Notes: generated by a model not told the origin, from the sequence alone. A stretch of DNA of 64,000 nucleotides from a bacterium (GCA_025782575.1 JALGYY010000025.1:62001-126000), one strand, 5' to 3'. Numbered from the stretch's first letter, positions 24,500 through 34,649 are shown. Program-made: numbers and translations.

Positions 24500-26770
24500 A
24501 TGTCGAGAAGACTGCGGTTGAAAGGCATGTTGGAACGATTGCTGCGGAGAGCGGTGATCTTTCTACCGGCCATGCTCATCGCCTGCAGCGAAGACGCTCC
24601 GAACGAGCCTGGTGGGGATGATTCGAGCAAACCGGCACCGGTGGTCCGGACCTCGATTGTAATGGGAGGACCGGGCGGCCGGAAACTGGTTGCTGCGGAT
24701 ACGCTGGTTTCTCAGGTCATTGTCACGCCTGCCGGTTCGGACACAGCCCGTATTGTGCGGCTGGTCCACCAACTTCCCGATCGCTTCCGGTTTCTTTCAT
24801 TCAGCTCCAACATGGGTTCGCCGGTTCTTTCAACCGGAGAAGTCTTCGTTCCATTTGTAGATGTGCCACCCGGCGACTCGCTCCTGCTGGAGCTAAAACT
24901 ACTGGTGCCCGAGTTCTATCCCGACGGTCAGCCCGTTTATGGCGACATCACCGTGGAAGTGGATCACGATGATGACGGAGGCACGGCGCCTGTGGTCGTG
25001 GCGGATAGCGCGAAAGTGTTGTCCTTCAACGACAGTGGGCCGACATTCGAACTCCTCGCGCCGGGAGTTCCGGCGGTGTATATCTCGGGCGGATTCAATG
25101 GTTGGGATCTCCAGGAGCGATACCGTCTGTTCCCCGATCGACAGGAGAAGTGGTTTCGGTTATCGGGAAATCCAAGTGGAATTCCGGGACATCCAGTATC
25201 CTTCCGCTTTGTCCTGAGCACGCCAGGAGAAAATGACGCCATGCTGATCGCCGACCCTCGGGCGAGGGTTGTCTTTCAAGGCGAAACATCCGTGTATGAT
25301 GCTGGACTCTTTGCGGAGCCATTTGTGTCAGGCCAGCTTCCGGGAGGTGTCACCCCGTCCCGCCTCATAATCTATCAGATATGCGTCGACAATATCGGCG
25401 AGCCGGACGGTCAGATCCGATCAATTCTTCCCGAACATTTGAGGCTGGTCGACTTGGGGATCAATGCGGTCGAGATCTTGCCCGCAATGACCCCGATTGA
25501 CCGACATGCTTCACTCGGTTTCGAGTCATATTCCCTCTTCAGCCGCGATTGGGCGACCGCAGAACTGTTGGACATCGGGGACTTCATCGAATCCGCACAC
25601 TCCGATAACATCGCCGTCTTCTTCACCATCAATCTGGACCGGACCAAGAACGACGGACCCATTGCGAAAATTGATGCGTTCTCCGACGGGGAGAGCGGCC
25701 TGATCAAAAACCGAAGAGGGGACGACCCCGACTATCCCGAGTTCAACTGGGATAACGAGGATATGCGCGACTACTTTCTGGACGCCTGTCTTTTCTGGAT
25801 TGAACAGTATGGTGTGGACGGATTTCGTTTCGAGGGGGTGGAGGCGGCCGATTACGGCGGCTATCGATGGCTCGTCCAGGAGATCAAGAGCCGGTATCCC
25901 AATACATTCCTGATCGCCGATGATCTTTCCTTCCCACCATTCTCCGCGGTGACTTCCTCCGGGATGGACGCGCAGTGGGGCGGACAGAACGAATCCCCCT
26001 GGGGGGGTACCGCGAACAATTTCCAGAATGTCATGATGGCACTCCTTCGGGAGGACCGCTATTCCGGGCGGATCTGGGAGCCGGCGCGCGGCTCATGGGA
26101 GACCAGCGAGAACCCGATGTGGGCGCTCGCCGATGTGCTCGGCCCGAACCCCGGATTCCCGACGGCATGGAATGAGATCAAATATGTCGTTAATTATCGC
26201 GAGCAACGAGTGGTCGGCGAAGTCGATCGTAACGGTACGCTGCGCGCCCGTGAAGTCGGAGGCCTCACGAAAGCAAGGCTTGCAGCGGCCACACTTCTCA
26301 CAGCTGTCGGCATTCCGATGATCTTCATGGGCGAGGAGATCGGAGAGGACGACTACTATTTTCCCTCGCCTCACCCCGTCGTCGACGTGGTCGACTGGAA
26401 CGAAGGAGATTACGATCTGCGGGACTACTACAAGGAGCTGATTCGCCTGCGATTGAATCACCCGACTCTTGCTGGAGGAGGAATCCGGTTTCATGGCGAA
26501 GAGTGGGGGGTCGATCAGGGGGTGAGCCAGCAACGGAAGACAATTGTTTACTGGCGCTACCTCGGGAGCGAGGCGGAGACTGACATCGTAGTAGCCGCCA
26601 ACTTCAACCATTTCAATGAGAATGTCCTGGTCGAGTTTCCCGAATCGGGAACCTGGTGGCGTTTCGGACCGGATGGCACTTACACAGAGATTTTTCAAAT
26701 CTCGGGGGCACCGCGCGTCGAGATACCCCGGGCGTCGGCATACATTTACTTTCGCGAAGATCCCCGATAA
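24500..26770 (+). CDS. GH13 alpha-amylase-family lipoprotein lacking catalytic residues
   Basis: A 756-residue lipoprotein (signal FLPAMLIAC). Domain order: a CARDB/DUF11-like beta domain, a CBM48-like early-set domain (VYISGGFNGWDLQERY), then a GH13 barrel and C-terminal beta domain. Compared with the adjacent paralogue the four GH13 motifs are damaged: DMVLNHT is FTINLDRT (25622-25645), GYRLDFVK with the nucleophile Asp is GFRFEGVE (25820-25843), LIGEDFN with the acid/base Glu is LIADDLS (25912-25932), and VSHDEHR is VNYREQR (26189-26209). The reading frame is intact over 2.2 kb, so it is kept under selection, probably as a non-hydrolytic glucan-binding protein. The start is uncertain (ATG 24500, GTG 24485 or ATG 24527). 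Confidence 0.85.
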   Translation: MSRRLRLKGMLERLLRRAVIFLPAMLIACSEDAPNEPGGDDSSKPAPVVRTSIVMGGPGGRKLVAADTLVSQVIVTPAGSDTARIVRLVHQLPDRFRFLSFSSNMGSPVLSTGEVFVPFVDVPPGDSLLLELKLLVPEFYPDGQPVYGDITVEVDHDDDGGTAPVVVADSAKVLSFNDSGPTFELLAPGVPAVYISGGFNGWDLQERYRLFPDRQEKWFRLSGNPSGIPGHPVSFRFVLSTPGENDAMLIADPRARVVFQGETSVYDAGLFAEPFVSGQLPGGVTPSRLIIYQICVDNIGEPDGQIRSILPEHLRLVDLGINAVEILPAMTPIDRHASLGFESYSLFSRDWATAELLDIGDFIESAHSDNIAVFFTINLDRTKNDGPIAKIDAFSDGESGLIKNRRGDDPDYPEFNWDNEDMRDYFLDACLFWIEQYGVDGFRFEGVEAADYGGYRWLVQEIKSRYPNTFLIADDLSFPPFSAVTSSGMDAQWGGQNESPWGGTANNFQNVMMALLREDRYSGRIWEPARGSWETSENPMWALADVLGPNPGFPTAWNEIKYVVNYREQRVVGEVDRNGTLRAREVGGLTKARLAAATLLTAVGIPMIFMGEEIGEDDYYFPSPHPVVDVVDWNEGDYDLRDYYKELIRLRLNHPTLAGGGIRFHGEEWGVDQGVSQQRKTIVYWRYLGSEAETDIVVAANFNHFNENVLVEFPESGTWWRFGPDGTYTEIFQISGAPRVEIPRASAYIYFREDPR

Positions 26771-26782
26771 GGTGATGATGTC

Positions 26783-29098
26783 ATGAACAGGAATCGCATT
26801 CAGTTCTTTCTGATTCTATTGCTCGTTGCCTCGATCGCAGCAATTTTTTCCTGCAGCGACGACTCCCTCCCGATACCCGTACCCATCCCCGGGGACGACG
26901 ACGATGATGACGACAACGGCCCGATCATCTCGAATGTTTCGCTGACCCTCGATGTGGGGGCGGCAATCGGTGAGCCGAAGGCCGGCGACACTCTGGTCGC
27001 AATCGGCACCATTGTCAACACAGGGGAAGCGCCGACTAAAGACCTTGAAGTGATCTACCATTACCCCGAATGCTTCGATTTTCTGACATCCACCGTTCGC
27101 TACGATCGCTCAGAAAAAATCTCCGATTCTCTTGTCACGATCCCCCTTCCCCTCGACCCGGCCGATACCGCCACGATCGAACTGAAACTGCTTATCCCTA
27201 AGCACTATCCCGACGGCTGGCAGGCGGAAGTCTCTCTTCTGGCTACTGTCGACCATGACCTAGCTGATTCGACCGATCCGATCGCTGTTACACAATCGGC
27301 CGCCGCGGAGATCAGAAACGACGGTCTCGATTTCACGGTTTATGGGCCGGGCGTTCCGGAGATCTTCCTTGCGGGGGAATTCAATGGTTGGCTGGATTCC
27401 ACACCCCGCGATCCTGACTATCTGCTGTTTGAAGACGAAGAATCCGGCCAATGGGGAATCACTGTAAATGCTTCCGGCCGACAGCAATACAAGTTCCAGC
27501 TTTATGCAGCCCCGTTCAGCAAACCGGAGTGGATCGGCGATCCGCGAGCGACCCTCCTGGAGCCGGACGGGTTCGATGGATACAACAGCGTCGGCGGAGT
27601 CCCTCTTCCCGACCCTGTGGCGCCTCTCTCAGGAGGGATCGACAAATCCAAGCTCGTGATTTATGAGCTGTTCACATGGGACTTCTCACCGGCAGGCGAT
27701 TTCCAGTCGGTAATCGACGGAATCACAGGGGGCGATCCTGACCTGGTGGATCTCGGTATAAACGCAATCGAATTGCTGCCTGTAACCGGGGTTCGGCCTG
27801 AGCGGGCAGGGGACTCACCCGGCCAGACCGAGGACCGATTCAACTGGGGGTACACCCCCAACTTCTACTTCGCAGTGGAAAATGACTACGGCTCGCTCCA
27901 GGACTTCGCCGATCTCGTAGAGACAGCTCATCAGAACGGTATCGCCGTCATTCTCGACATGGTGCTTAATCACACATCCGGCGGCGGTTCCCCCATGTGG
28001 GTTCTCGACGCCTGGGGCACGCCCGGTTCCTGGATCAACCATGATCAGAGTAACCAGTTCGGTCTTCCCGAAATGAACTGGGAGTCCGAAGAGATCAGAC
28101 AATTCATGCTGGACGTCTGTCTCTTCTGGATCGAGCAATACGGAATCGACGGCTACCGTCTGGACTTCGTAAAGCCCGAGGAGTACACCGCCTATGCCTG
28201 GCTCCGAAATGAGATTAAGAGTCGTCATCCGGACTTCCTGCTGATCGGCGAGGACTTTAATTATCCGCCGAACAGTTGCATCAATCTCTCAGGATTCGAC
28301 GCGCAGTGGGGTGGCCAGCACACCGATCAATGGGGCGGGGTCGCCAACAACTTCATGCAGATCGTCCAGGCGCTCTTGAAGGAAGGACAATACTTCGGAC
28401 GCGGTTCTTTCCCCTACGGTTCGTTCGAGACCGAGGACAATCCGATGTGGGCGCTCGCCAATGTGCTATCCCAGAATGATGCGTTCGGCAGCCCCCATAA
28501 CGAGATCCGCTACATCGTGAGCCACGATGAACATCGCATGGTATGGGAAGTAGACAACCTGGGTTCTCCCGAGGCGCAGGCGATCGGGGGCATTAGAAAA
28601 TCAAAGCTCGGCGCGGCCACACTGTTCACATCGGTCGGGATCCCGATGATCTACATGGGGGATGAGATCGGCGAAGATGATTTCGTGCCCCAGCATCCGA
28701 CTCCGAACAAGATAGATTGGGCGAGTGGCGACCAGGAACTTCGCACATACTTCAAAGAACTGATCTCGCTCCGTCTCGGCCGGCCCGACCTCGCCTCCAC
28801 CGGGATCTCATTCTTCGGGCCGGACTGGGGAGTTTCGGAAGGTTCCTACCAACAGAACAAAACAATCCAGTACTGGCGCTACTCAGGCGCGAACGAGCAG
28901 AACGCGGGAGTCGTCGTGGCGTCCAACTTCGACCATGACGACCACGATCTTGTAGTCCAGTTTCCCTCGTCCGGCTCGTGGCTTCGCTTCGGACCTGATG
29001 ACGGTTACACTGGCCTGGTGATCGACGGGTCGAAGGCGCTCGCTCTAACGATCCCGGCATCGACCGCGTATATTTTCACAAGGATCGATACGAGGTAA
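26783..29098 (+). CDS. GH13 alpha-amylase-family lipoprotein (active-site residues present)
   Basis: A 771-residue lipoprotein (signal ending IFSC, followed by an acidic Asp run in residues 35-43). Same architecture as the preceding gene: DUF11-like domain, CBM48-like domain (IFLAGEFNGWLDSTP), GH13 catalytic barrel and C-terminal beta domain. All four motifs are intact: DMVLNHT, GYRLDFVK (nucleophile Asp), LIGEDFN (acid/base Glu) and VSHDEHR. The order and CBM48 suggest action on alpha-1,4/1,6-glucans at the cell surface; precise specificity (branching enzyme, maltooligosyl-trehalose hydrolase-like or amylase) is not resolved. It follows its paralogue by 12 bases and clearly arose by tandem duplication. 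Confidence 0.9.
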   Translation: MNRNRIQFFLILLLVASIAAIFSCSDDSLPIPVPIPGDDDDDDDNGPIISNVSLTLDVGAAIGEPKAGDTLVAIGTIVNTGEAPTKDLEVIYHYPECFDFLTSTVRYDRSEKISDSLVTIPLPLDPADTATIELKLLIPKHYPDGWQAEVSLLATVDHDLADSTDPIAVTQSAAAEIRNDGLDFTVYGPGVPEIFLAGEFNGWLDSTPRDPDYLLFEDEESGQWGITVNASGRQQYKFQLYAAPFSKPEWIGDPRATLLEPDGFDGYNSVGGVPLPDPVAPLSGGIDKSKLVIYELFTWDFSPAGDFQSVIDGITGGDPDLVDLGINAIELLPVTGVRPERAGDSPGQTEDRFNWGYTPNFYFAVENDYGSLQDFADLVETAHQNGIAVILDMVLNHTSGGGSPMWVLDAWGTPGSWINHDQSNQFGLPEMNWESEEIRQFMLDVCLFWIEQYGIDGYRLDFVKPEEYTAYAWLRNEIKSRHPDFLLIGEDFNYPPNSCINLSGFDAQWGGQHTDQWGGVANNFMQIVQALLKEGQYFGRGSFPYGSFETEDNPMWALANVLSQNDAFGSPHNEIRYIVSHDEHRMVWEVDNLGSPEAQAIGGIRKSKLGAATLFTSVGIPMIYMGDEIGEDDFVPQHPTPNKIDWASGDQELRTYFKELISLRLGRPDLASTGISFFGPDWGVSEGSYQQNKTIQYWRYSGANEQNAGVVVASNFDHDDHDLVVQFPSSGSWLRFGPDDGYTGLVIDGSKALALTIPASTAYIFTRIDTR

Positions 29099-29131
29099 GA
29101 GTAGCGGCGACGAACGAGAGCCCCTGATCCT

Positions 29132-29647
29132 TCATCTATCTAATTCGACGTTCTTCGCCATGACAACGCTCTCGTAATTCGTCGGCTTCCAGTCTGCTTT
29201 GTCGACTACCTCATACCCCAGGCGCATATAGAAAGCGATCAGGTGCTTCGCCGGCTCGGCAGTGTCGAGCGCGATGATCGCTGCTCCCGTCTCCCGGGCT
29301 CGTTTCTCAGCCAGGTCGATCAGGCGAAGTCCGATTCGGTCACCCCGATGTTCAGGATCGACGCCGAGCTGGCCGAAGCTCGCTACATCCGGCCGGTCCA
29401 GGTAGGGGCACCCTCTCGTAAGCGTAGGAATACGGAAATTAACCGTGCCGACGAACCGGCCGGCCTTCACCGCTACCCAGCACTCACCGAAACCGATCCG
29501 CCTCGCTGTAGTCTCGTCGGTCTGGTCGGTGGCGACGTAGTGGAGCCCCATTTCATGAAGCTCGGCGTAGGCCCTGTGGAGCAGCGCCGTCAGATCACCG
29601 ATGGAATCGCCCTCATCCCCGAATCTGCGAATCACGACGTCACTCAC
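29132..29647 (-). CDS. GNAT-family N-acetyltransferase
   Basis: A 171-residue acetyltransferase: FGQLGVDPEHRGDRIGLRLIDLAEKRARE holds the acetyl-CoA pyrophosphate-binding loop (here R-G-D-R-I-G), and the C-terminal AFYMRLGYEVVDKADW is typical. Substrate unknown. Its start overlaps the stop of the upstream ABC/M1 fusion gene by four bases, so the two are translationally coupled. Confidence 0.85.
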   Translation of the reverse strand: MSDVVIRRFGDEGDSIGDLTALLHRAYAELHEMGLHYVATDQTDETTARRIGFGECWVAVKAGRFVGTVNFRIPTLTRGCPYLDRPDVASFGQLGVDPEHRGDRIGLRLIDLAEKRARETGAAIIALDTAEPAKHLIAFYMRLGYEVVDKADWKPTNYESVVMAKNVELDR

Positions 29648-32600
29648 GGAGTGAGCACCGCCAGATCGACATCATCGTGAGACACCTTTTTCCGATTGTC
29701 GTCCGAGTTCCGGTCCACAAGCTTGTTATAGGGGTCGATTCCCGCTTCCTGCGGCTCTTCATGCACAGTGATTTCGATTATGGATTCCTTTTCGCGGATC
29801 CGATGCTTTTCTAAATAGAGCACTTTATCGTCCTCGCCGAACACACCGATATCGATCCAATCATCGATCGGTACTTCGGTCTCCACCCCCTTGCCGTCGG
29901 CCCTCACCTTGCGCGCCCGAATATCGAGCGCCACCACATACTCCCCCTCACCGGTTTCAGTGAATTTCGCCTCTCCGACCCGATTCTCGAAGAGCGTTAT
30001 GTTTTCGAACATGTCGACGAGAACGTTCTGCAACGAGTCGGGCGTCGCCGCCGTAATGAATTCGAAGAACTCGAGCGAGTTCGTCCATGGAGGCTCCTGA
30101 TACGCCACCTGCTGGATGTACTCGGCCAGGGCGTTGTTCAGCATCTCCTCGCCTATGTAATCGCGGAGGGCATACATGATGACGCTTCCCTTCCGGTAAT
30201 GGATATATTGCTGATTCTCCACAAGCAACAGCGGCATCTCCTCGATCAGCTCCCCCCCCCGATTCCGCAGGTATCGATCAAGCTCGAACTTCAGGAACCG
30301 CCGCATCTTCTCCTTGCCGTATTCCTTTTCCATCACCATCAGCGCGGAGTATTGCGCCATGGTCTCCACCAGCATGGTGGAACCCTGTACGTTTCCCCCC
30401 ATCACCTGATGTGCCCACCACTGGTGAGCTACTTCATGGGCCGTCACATAGAACACATAGTCGATATCCTCTTCATCCTCGAGATTGGCGATGAATCCGA
30501 TGCTCTCGGAGAAGGGAATCGTGTTCGGGAATGACTGAGCGAACGTCGCATATCGGGGGAACTCAATGATGCGCACCTGCCTGTGCTGATAGGGACTGAA
30601 ATTCTCCGTATAGTAGTCGAGCGATTTTTGAATCGCCTCGATCATTCGATCGATGTTGTATTCATGGCCCTCGTTATAATAGATCTCGATGGCCACATCC
30701 TTCCAGCGATCCCGCCGCACTTTGTAGTCGGCGGATTGAAACGCATAGAAATTCAGAATCGGCGAGTCCATTTCATAGTGAAAATATCGCCTCTCCCCTT
30801 CAGTCCATTCCTCCTTCAGATAGCCGGGGGCAATGGCGATCTGATCGAGATCCGTGCTCACTGTCGCATCGAAGTCGATCCAGTCACTGTCAGTACTGAG
30901 GTAGTTATTCCGGCGGGCAAACAGGTCATCCACCTTCGCCATTCGTTCCACCGGCTCAAGGTCGAGCTTGCGCCGCCTGTTCCGATCAGTCAACTGCCGG
31001 CCTGCGTTATATCCGAACGTGGGGAAGTATTGCTGGTTATTGAAGAATGTGCCGTTTCGGACAACCGATGTATTAGACCCGCTGTTCACGAATCCGTTTG
31101 CGGCGACGGTGATGTCGAATCGGAAGGGCATGCTGTCACCGGGTAGTAACGCCTCATCCAGTTCATAAACATAGTAGCCGAGCACATCATCCTCGATGCT
31201 CGCCGTGTGATACCGAAACTCAAGACTATTGATCTCTCCGTCGGGGGGTATGTCCAAGTGAAACTGACTGATCGGCACGTCGCTCTTATTGACCAGCGTA
31301 TACTCCCCTCGAATTTCCACCCGTCTCTCCCGCGGATAAATATCGACGTTACATGTAACCGCCGTTACCCTCGGCTGATTCACATCTTTGTACTGCCGGT
31401 AGCTCTTCTCGTAGTCCGCCATCCGCTCCCGGACGACGTCGCCTGGTACATATTCATTCAGAACATTAGTATTGTAAAAGATGTACGCACCGGTTCCTAG
31501 AAAACCGATAAGACAGACTGCTGCAAGTCCCCGCATGGCTGGGTTGAACCTGCTGCCCATCTCTCGAACCCGAGCCTTCCATGGCGTATCTGTACCTCTC
31601 CGCCAGAGCAGGACTGACAACACCGCTAGCAGTCCGGCAAAGAAAACCCAGTACGCTGCAATCCAAAGCGTAGGAGTGACAAAGTGCCCATAACCGTTCA
31701 TGTCGGAATAAGGGATGAACATCCGGCCGCCGAATCGATACAGACTATGGTCGAGGTCGAGCATGCCCATTACGACTCGACTGATCAGATACAGAATGAC
31801 CAGGAGATAACCGATAAATTTGTTCGGTGAGAGCACCTGCAGGAAAACAGCGAGGACACAGGTGAGTGCAAAGGGAAGCCCCATAATCCCGAGACCCTTG
31901 CCGTAGACCAGCGGCTCGAACGTGTAGTAGCCGTTCCAGATCTGATACCCCATCGTCGTAAGCGCACCGACAATCAAAAAGGCGAACGTGACGAGTACGA
32001 GGGCTGTCATCTTCGCGGCGAAGGGGACCCAGGTCGATATCGGAAGGGCGTCATACACTTCATTCAGTTTGAGCGAGCGTTCTTTCCAGATCAGTTCACC
32101 CGCGTAGAACGTTCCGATGATAACGAGCAGAAACGCGAAAGACCCTTGTATGTTCTGGATCATCAGGTGGGTCACAGGCCAGACGGAAGTGCCGAACATC
32201 TGATTGGCAAACCCGGAGCTTCCGATTACGTTCAGCATGCCGAACGCGAGAATGACGATGAACGGTACGCTTTTGAAGACCGACGCCATTTCGATCTTTG
32301 CCTGGCACCAATACTGCGATAGCGACGTTCCCCGACCGAAAGTCCGGCCAACCTGCGGAATCGAAACGGACTCGACGATACGATCGGCGCTACGGGCGGG
32401 AGTGTTCTTCTTTCTACGGAATCTTCCTGCCGTCTTTTTCGAAAAGCTGAACGAGAAGTAACCCATGACAAAGACGAGCAGGCCCGCGCCCATCCAGATG
32501 ATCCTGTTCAGCAGGATTCCGCCGGTAATACCGGGTACCGAGTTGTTCTGCTCCACGATGGTCCAGTATCTGGTTGCATTCGATATGCTCGCCAGGCCGA

Positions 32601-33231
32601 ACGGATCGAAGAGAGCGGCAAGAGATTCGTTCTCCATATTGCCGAGCATGTTGCCTGAAATCGAGTAGGCGACGAAGAAACCGACCACGGCGAGATAGGT
32701 GAACAGCATACTTCTTGTGAGACCGGCTACCGTAAAGAAAACTGCGCCGATGAAGATTAGATTGGGAACGACCATGACGAGAGTCGCCCAGAGATAGGGC
32801 GCGAACATGAACGGCCCGACCCGTTCCGGGTCGATCCACGGCATGTAACTTCCAATCAGTATTCCAAGCCCTGATGAAATCAGAACACCGAAGCTGATAA
32901 CGAGCGCACCGCCGAATCGGCCGAGCATGTAATCGATCTTACGTATAGGTTTCGAGAAGATGAGTTCGGCCGTGTTGCGATCGAAATCTCTGTGAATGGC
33001 ACCAGCCACGAATGCTGTAATCGCGAAGATACCGATCACACTCATGATCGACATCAGCTGGACGATCACGAACGGGGCGTTCCGATTCACGTTTCCGATG
33101 GAGCCGCCCACAGTAATGCTGTCCGAACTGACCGCGCCGAACGTGAGGAGCGCGAATACGGCCGAAGAGACCCAGAAGAGCGGTTGCTTCAGTTGATACC
33201 GAACCTCGAAAAGAAAAATCTGCCAGAGCAT
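29644..33231 (-). CDS. ABC-2 permease fused to M1-family aminopeptidase
   Basis: A 1195-residue fusion. The N-terminal half (to about residue 600) holds two six-helix ABC-2 permease units (first helices LFWVSSAVFALLTFGAV and VPFIVILAFGMLNVIG). The C-terminal half is an M1-type metallopeptidase with HEVAH at 30424-30438 and a Glu in VETMAQYSAL 20 residues after the second His (one more than in classical M1 enzymes). Similar fusions occur in Bacteroidota and related phyla, with function unsettled; coupling of peptide cleavage to transport is a natural idea. The ATPase gene 33250-34119 lies just upstream, so the transporter is complete. Confidence 0.88.
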   Translation of the reverse strand: MLWQIFLFEVRYQLKQPLFWVSSAVFALLTFGAVSSDSITVGGSIGNVNRNAPFVIVQLMSIMSVIGIFAITAFVAGAIHRDFDRNTAELIFSKPIRKIDYMLGRFGGALVISFGVLISSGLGILIGSYMPWIDPERVGPFMFAPYLWATLVMVVPNLIFIGAVFFTVAGLTRSMLFTYLAVVGFFVAYSISGNMLGNMENESLAALFDPFGLASISNATRYWTIVEQNNSVPGITGGILLNRIIWMGAGLLVFVMGYFSFSFSKKTAGRFRRKKNTPARSADRIVESVSIPQVGRTFGRGTSLSQYWCQAKIEMASVFKSVPFIVILAFGMLNVIGSSGFANQMFGTSVWPVTHLMIQNIQGSFAFLLVIIGTFYAGELIWKERSLKLNEVYDALPISTWVPFAAKMTALVLVTFAFLIVGALTTMGYQIWNGYYTFEPLVYGKGLGIMGLPFALTCVLAVFLQVLSPNKFIGYLLVILYLISRVVMGMLDLDHSLYRFGGRMFIPYSDMNGYGHFVTPTLWIAAYWVFFAGLLAVLSVLLWRRGTDTPWKARVREMGSRFNPAMRGLAAVCLIGFLGTGAYIFYNTNVLNEYVPGDVVRERMADYEKSYRQYKDVNQPRVTAVTCNVDIYPRERRVEIRGEYTLVNKSDVPISQFHLDIPPDGEINSLEFRYHTASIEDDVLGYYVYELDEALLPGDSMPFRFDITVAANGFVNSGSNTSVVRNGTFFNNQQYFPTFGYNAGRQLTDRNRRRKLDLEPVERMAKVDDLFARRNNYLSTDSDWIDFDATVSTDLDQIAIAPGYLKEEWTEGERRYFHYEMDSPILNFYAFQSADYKVRRDRWKDVAIEIYYNEGHEYNIDRMIEAIQKSLDYYTENFSPYQHRQVRIIEFPRYATFAQSFPNTIPFSESIGFIANLEDEEDIDYVFYVTAHEVAHQWWAHQVMGGNVQGSTMLVETMAQYSALMVMEKEYGKEKMRRFLKFELDRYLRNRGGELIEEMPLLLVENQQYIHYRKGSVIMYALRDYIGEEMLNNALAEYIQQVAYQEPPWTNSLEFFEFITAATPDSLQNVLVDMFENITLFENRVGEAKFTETGEGEYVVALDIRARKVRADGKGVETEVPIDDWIDIGVFGEDDKVLYLEKHRIREKESIIEITVHEEPQEAGIDPYNKLVDRNSDDNRKKVSHDDVDLAVLTP

Positions 33232-33249
33232 CGGGTGATCTCCTTCCCG

Positions 33250-34119
33250 TCAGGCGGCGTGGCGAAGTGCCGAGAAGTAGACGTCTTTCAGATCCGCATC
33301 GACCGGCTCGAACCCCTCATTCGGATTGTCTTCGCTGAAGACGTGAATCACGGTATCTCCCGCGACGAGCCGAGTGGAAATTACCTGCATGCTCTCCTTG
33401 TAAGTATCAACCGCTTCCCGCTTGATCGTTTTTCGCCAGATCTTGCCCCGGAGATCATCCATGATCTCACGGGGCGCACCTGTATGGAGAACCCTTCCTT
33501 CGGCAATGATGGCCATCCGGCTGCAGAGATCACGCACATCCTCCACGATGTGGGTGGAGAGAAGCACCACCACATTCTCTCCAATCTCGGAGAGCAGATT
33601 ATGGAATCGATTCCGCTCCTCCGGGTCGAGGCCGGCTGTCGGCTCGTCCACAATAATAAGCTTCGGCTCGCCGATCAGTGCCTGCGCGATGCCGAATCGC
33701 TGCTTCATTCCGCCCGAAAACGTATCCAGCCTTCGTTTCTGAACATCATGAAGATTGGTCTGGCGGAGAAGAGCATCGACCAGTTCTTTCCGCTCCTTCC
33801 GATTGGCGATTCCTTTGAGTATGGCGAAGTGATCGAGCATGGCGCGGGCGGTAATCTTGGGATAGACGCCGAACTCCTGCGGCAGATAGCCGAGGAACTT
33901 GCGAACCTCATCCTTTTCTCGAAGGAGATCGAGGCCGCCCATGGAAATCGTGCCGTTATCCGGGTCCTGCAGCGTGGCGATCGTACGCATGAGTGTCGAT
34001 TTTCCCGCTCCGTTCGGGCCGAGAAGACCGAACATTCCCTTCGGGATGTCGAGAGAAACATCGACGAGCGCGCGAACGCCGTTAGAGTAGGTTTTTGAGA
34101 GATTGCGGATTTCGAGCAT
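33250..34119 (-). CDS. ABC transporter ATP-binding protein, partner of the M1 fusion
   Basis: A 289-residue ABC-2-type ATPase: Walker A LLGPNGAGKST, Q-loop YLPQEFGVYP, signature FSGGMKQRFGIAQAL, Walker B LIIVDEPTAGLDP and the switch His in LLSTHIVED. It is followed 18 bases later by the permease/M1 fusion. The C-terminal part (about residues 235-285) is an extension typical of drug or lipid exporters of this type. CGGGAGC lies before the ATG. Confidence 0.92.
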   Translation of the reverse strand: MLEIRNLSKTYSNGVRALVDVSLDIPKGMFGLLGPNGAGKSTLMRTIATLQDPDNGTISMGGLDLLREKDEVRKFLGYLPQEFGVYPKITARAMLDHFAILKGIANRKERKELVDALLRQTNLHDVQKRRLDTFSGGMKQRFGIAQALIGEPKLIIVDEPTAGLDPEERNRFHNLLSEIGENVVVLLSTHIVEDVRDLCSRMAIIAEGRVLHTGAPREIMDDLRGKIWRKTIKREAVDTYKESMQVISTRLVAGDTVIHVFSEDNPNEGFEPVDADLKDVYFSALRHAA

Positions 34120-34330
34120 GGATTGCTCCCGATTGAGGGTGATTGATGAAACCGGCGTTCTTCCTGTCCATACGGCGGCTCGGGTGCCCGGGTTTCCTTC
34201 GGGAAGGGACTTTCGCGCCGTTGATAGCGAAATCCCTTATCCGATGAGGGCGGCATGTTAGTCTGGGTGATCTTGCGGCCTGATGCGCACCACCGAAGTT
34301 CGAAGGTTGTTTTCGGAGGATCCTATCATA

Positions 34331-34649
34331 TTGAGAGACTCTGTCACCACGAGGCCGGCAGACTATGCCGACATGGACAGGGTGATCAGCCTGCTGCGAC
34401 GAGCCGGTCTCCCCACATCCGGGCTGGCGGATCAGTTCGGCAAGGCTTACGTTGTGGCGGAGCGGGGCGGCCGGAGAGCGGTCGATCGCGCCGGTCTATC
34501 TGCTGACTGAAACAGCGGCATCCTATTTCGGCGCCCGGGGATTCATCGAACTCGATCGCAGAGAAGCTCCCGCCCCGATTCGACATTCACACGAGTTCGC
34601 GGTCTGTTGCCCGGACAGCGCCACGTTCATGGTCCATTACGCCATTTAG
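34331..34649 (+). pseudogene. ArsN2-like GNAT acetyltransferase, internally deleted
   Basis: Two frames read RPADYADMDRVISLLRRAGLPTSGL..YVVAERGGR (34331-34470) and then, in another frame, VYLLTETAASYFGARGFIELDR...IRHSHEFAVCCPDSATFM (to 34649). These match the ends of ArsN2-type acetyltransferases (arsenic-resistance gene neighbours), including the C-terminal 'EF...CPxSA' tail, but the acetyl-CoA-binding middle of roughly 45 residues is missing and the frame shifts. A GGAGGA site precedes TTG 34331. It is a decayed gene. Confidence 0.65.

Noticed and set aside
32992-34098. 368-codon open frame on the plus strand
   Set aside because: It runs across the ABC ATPase and the start of the permease/M1 gene on the other strand; composition is that of an antisense shadow.
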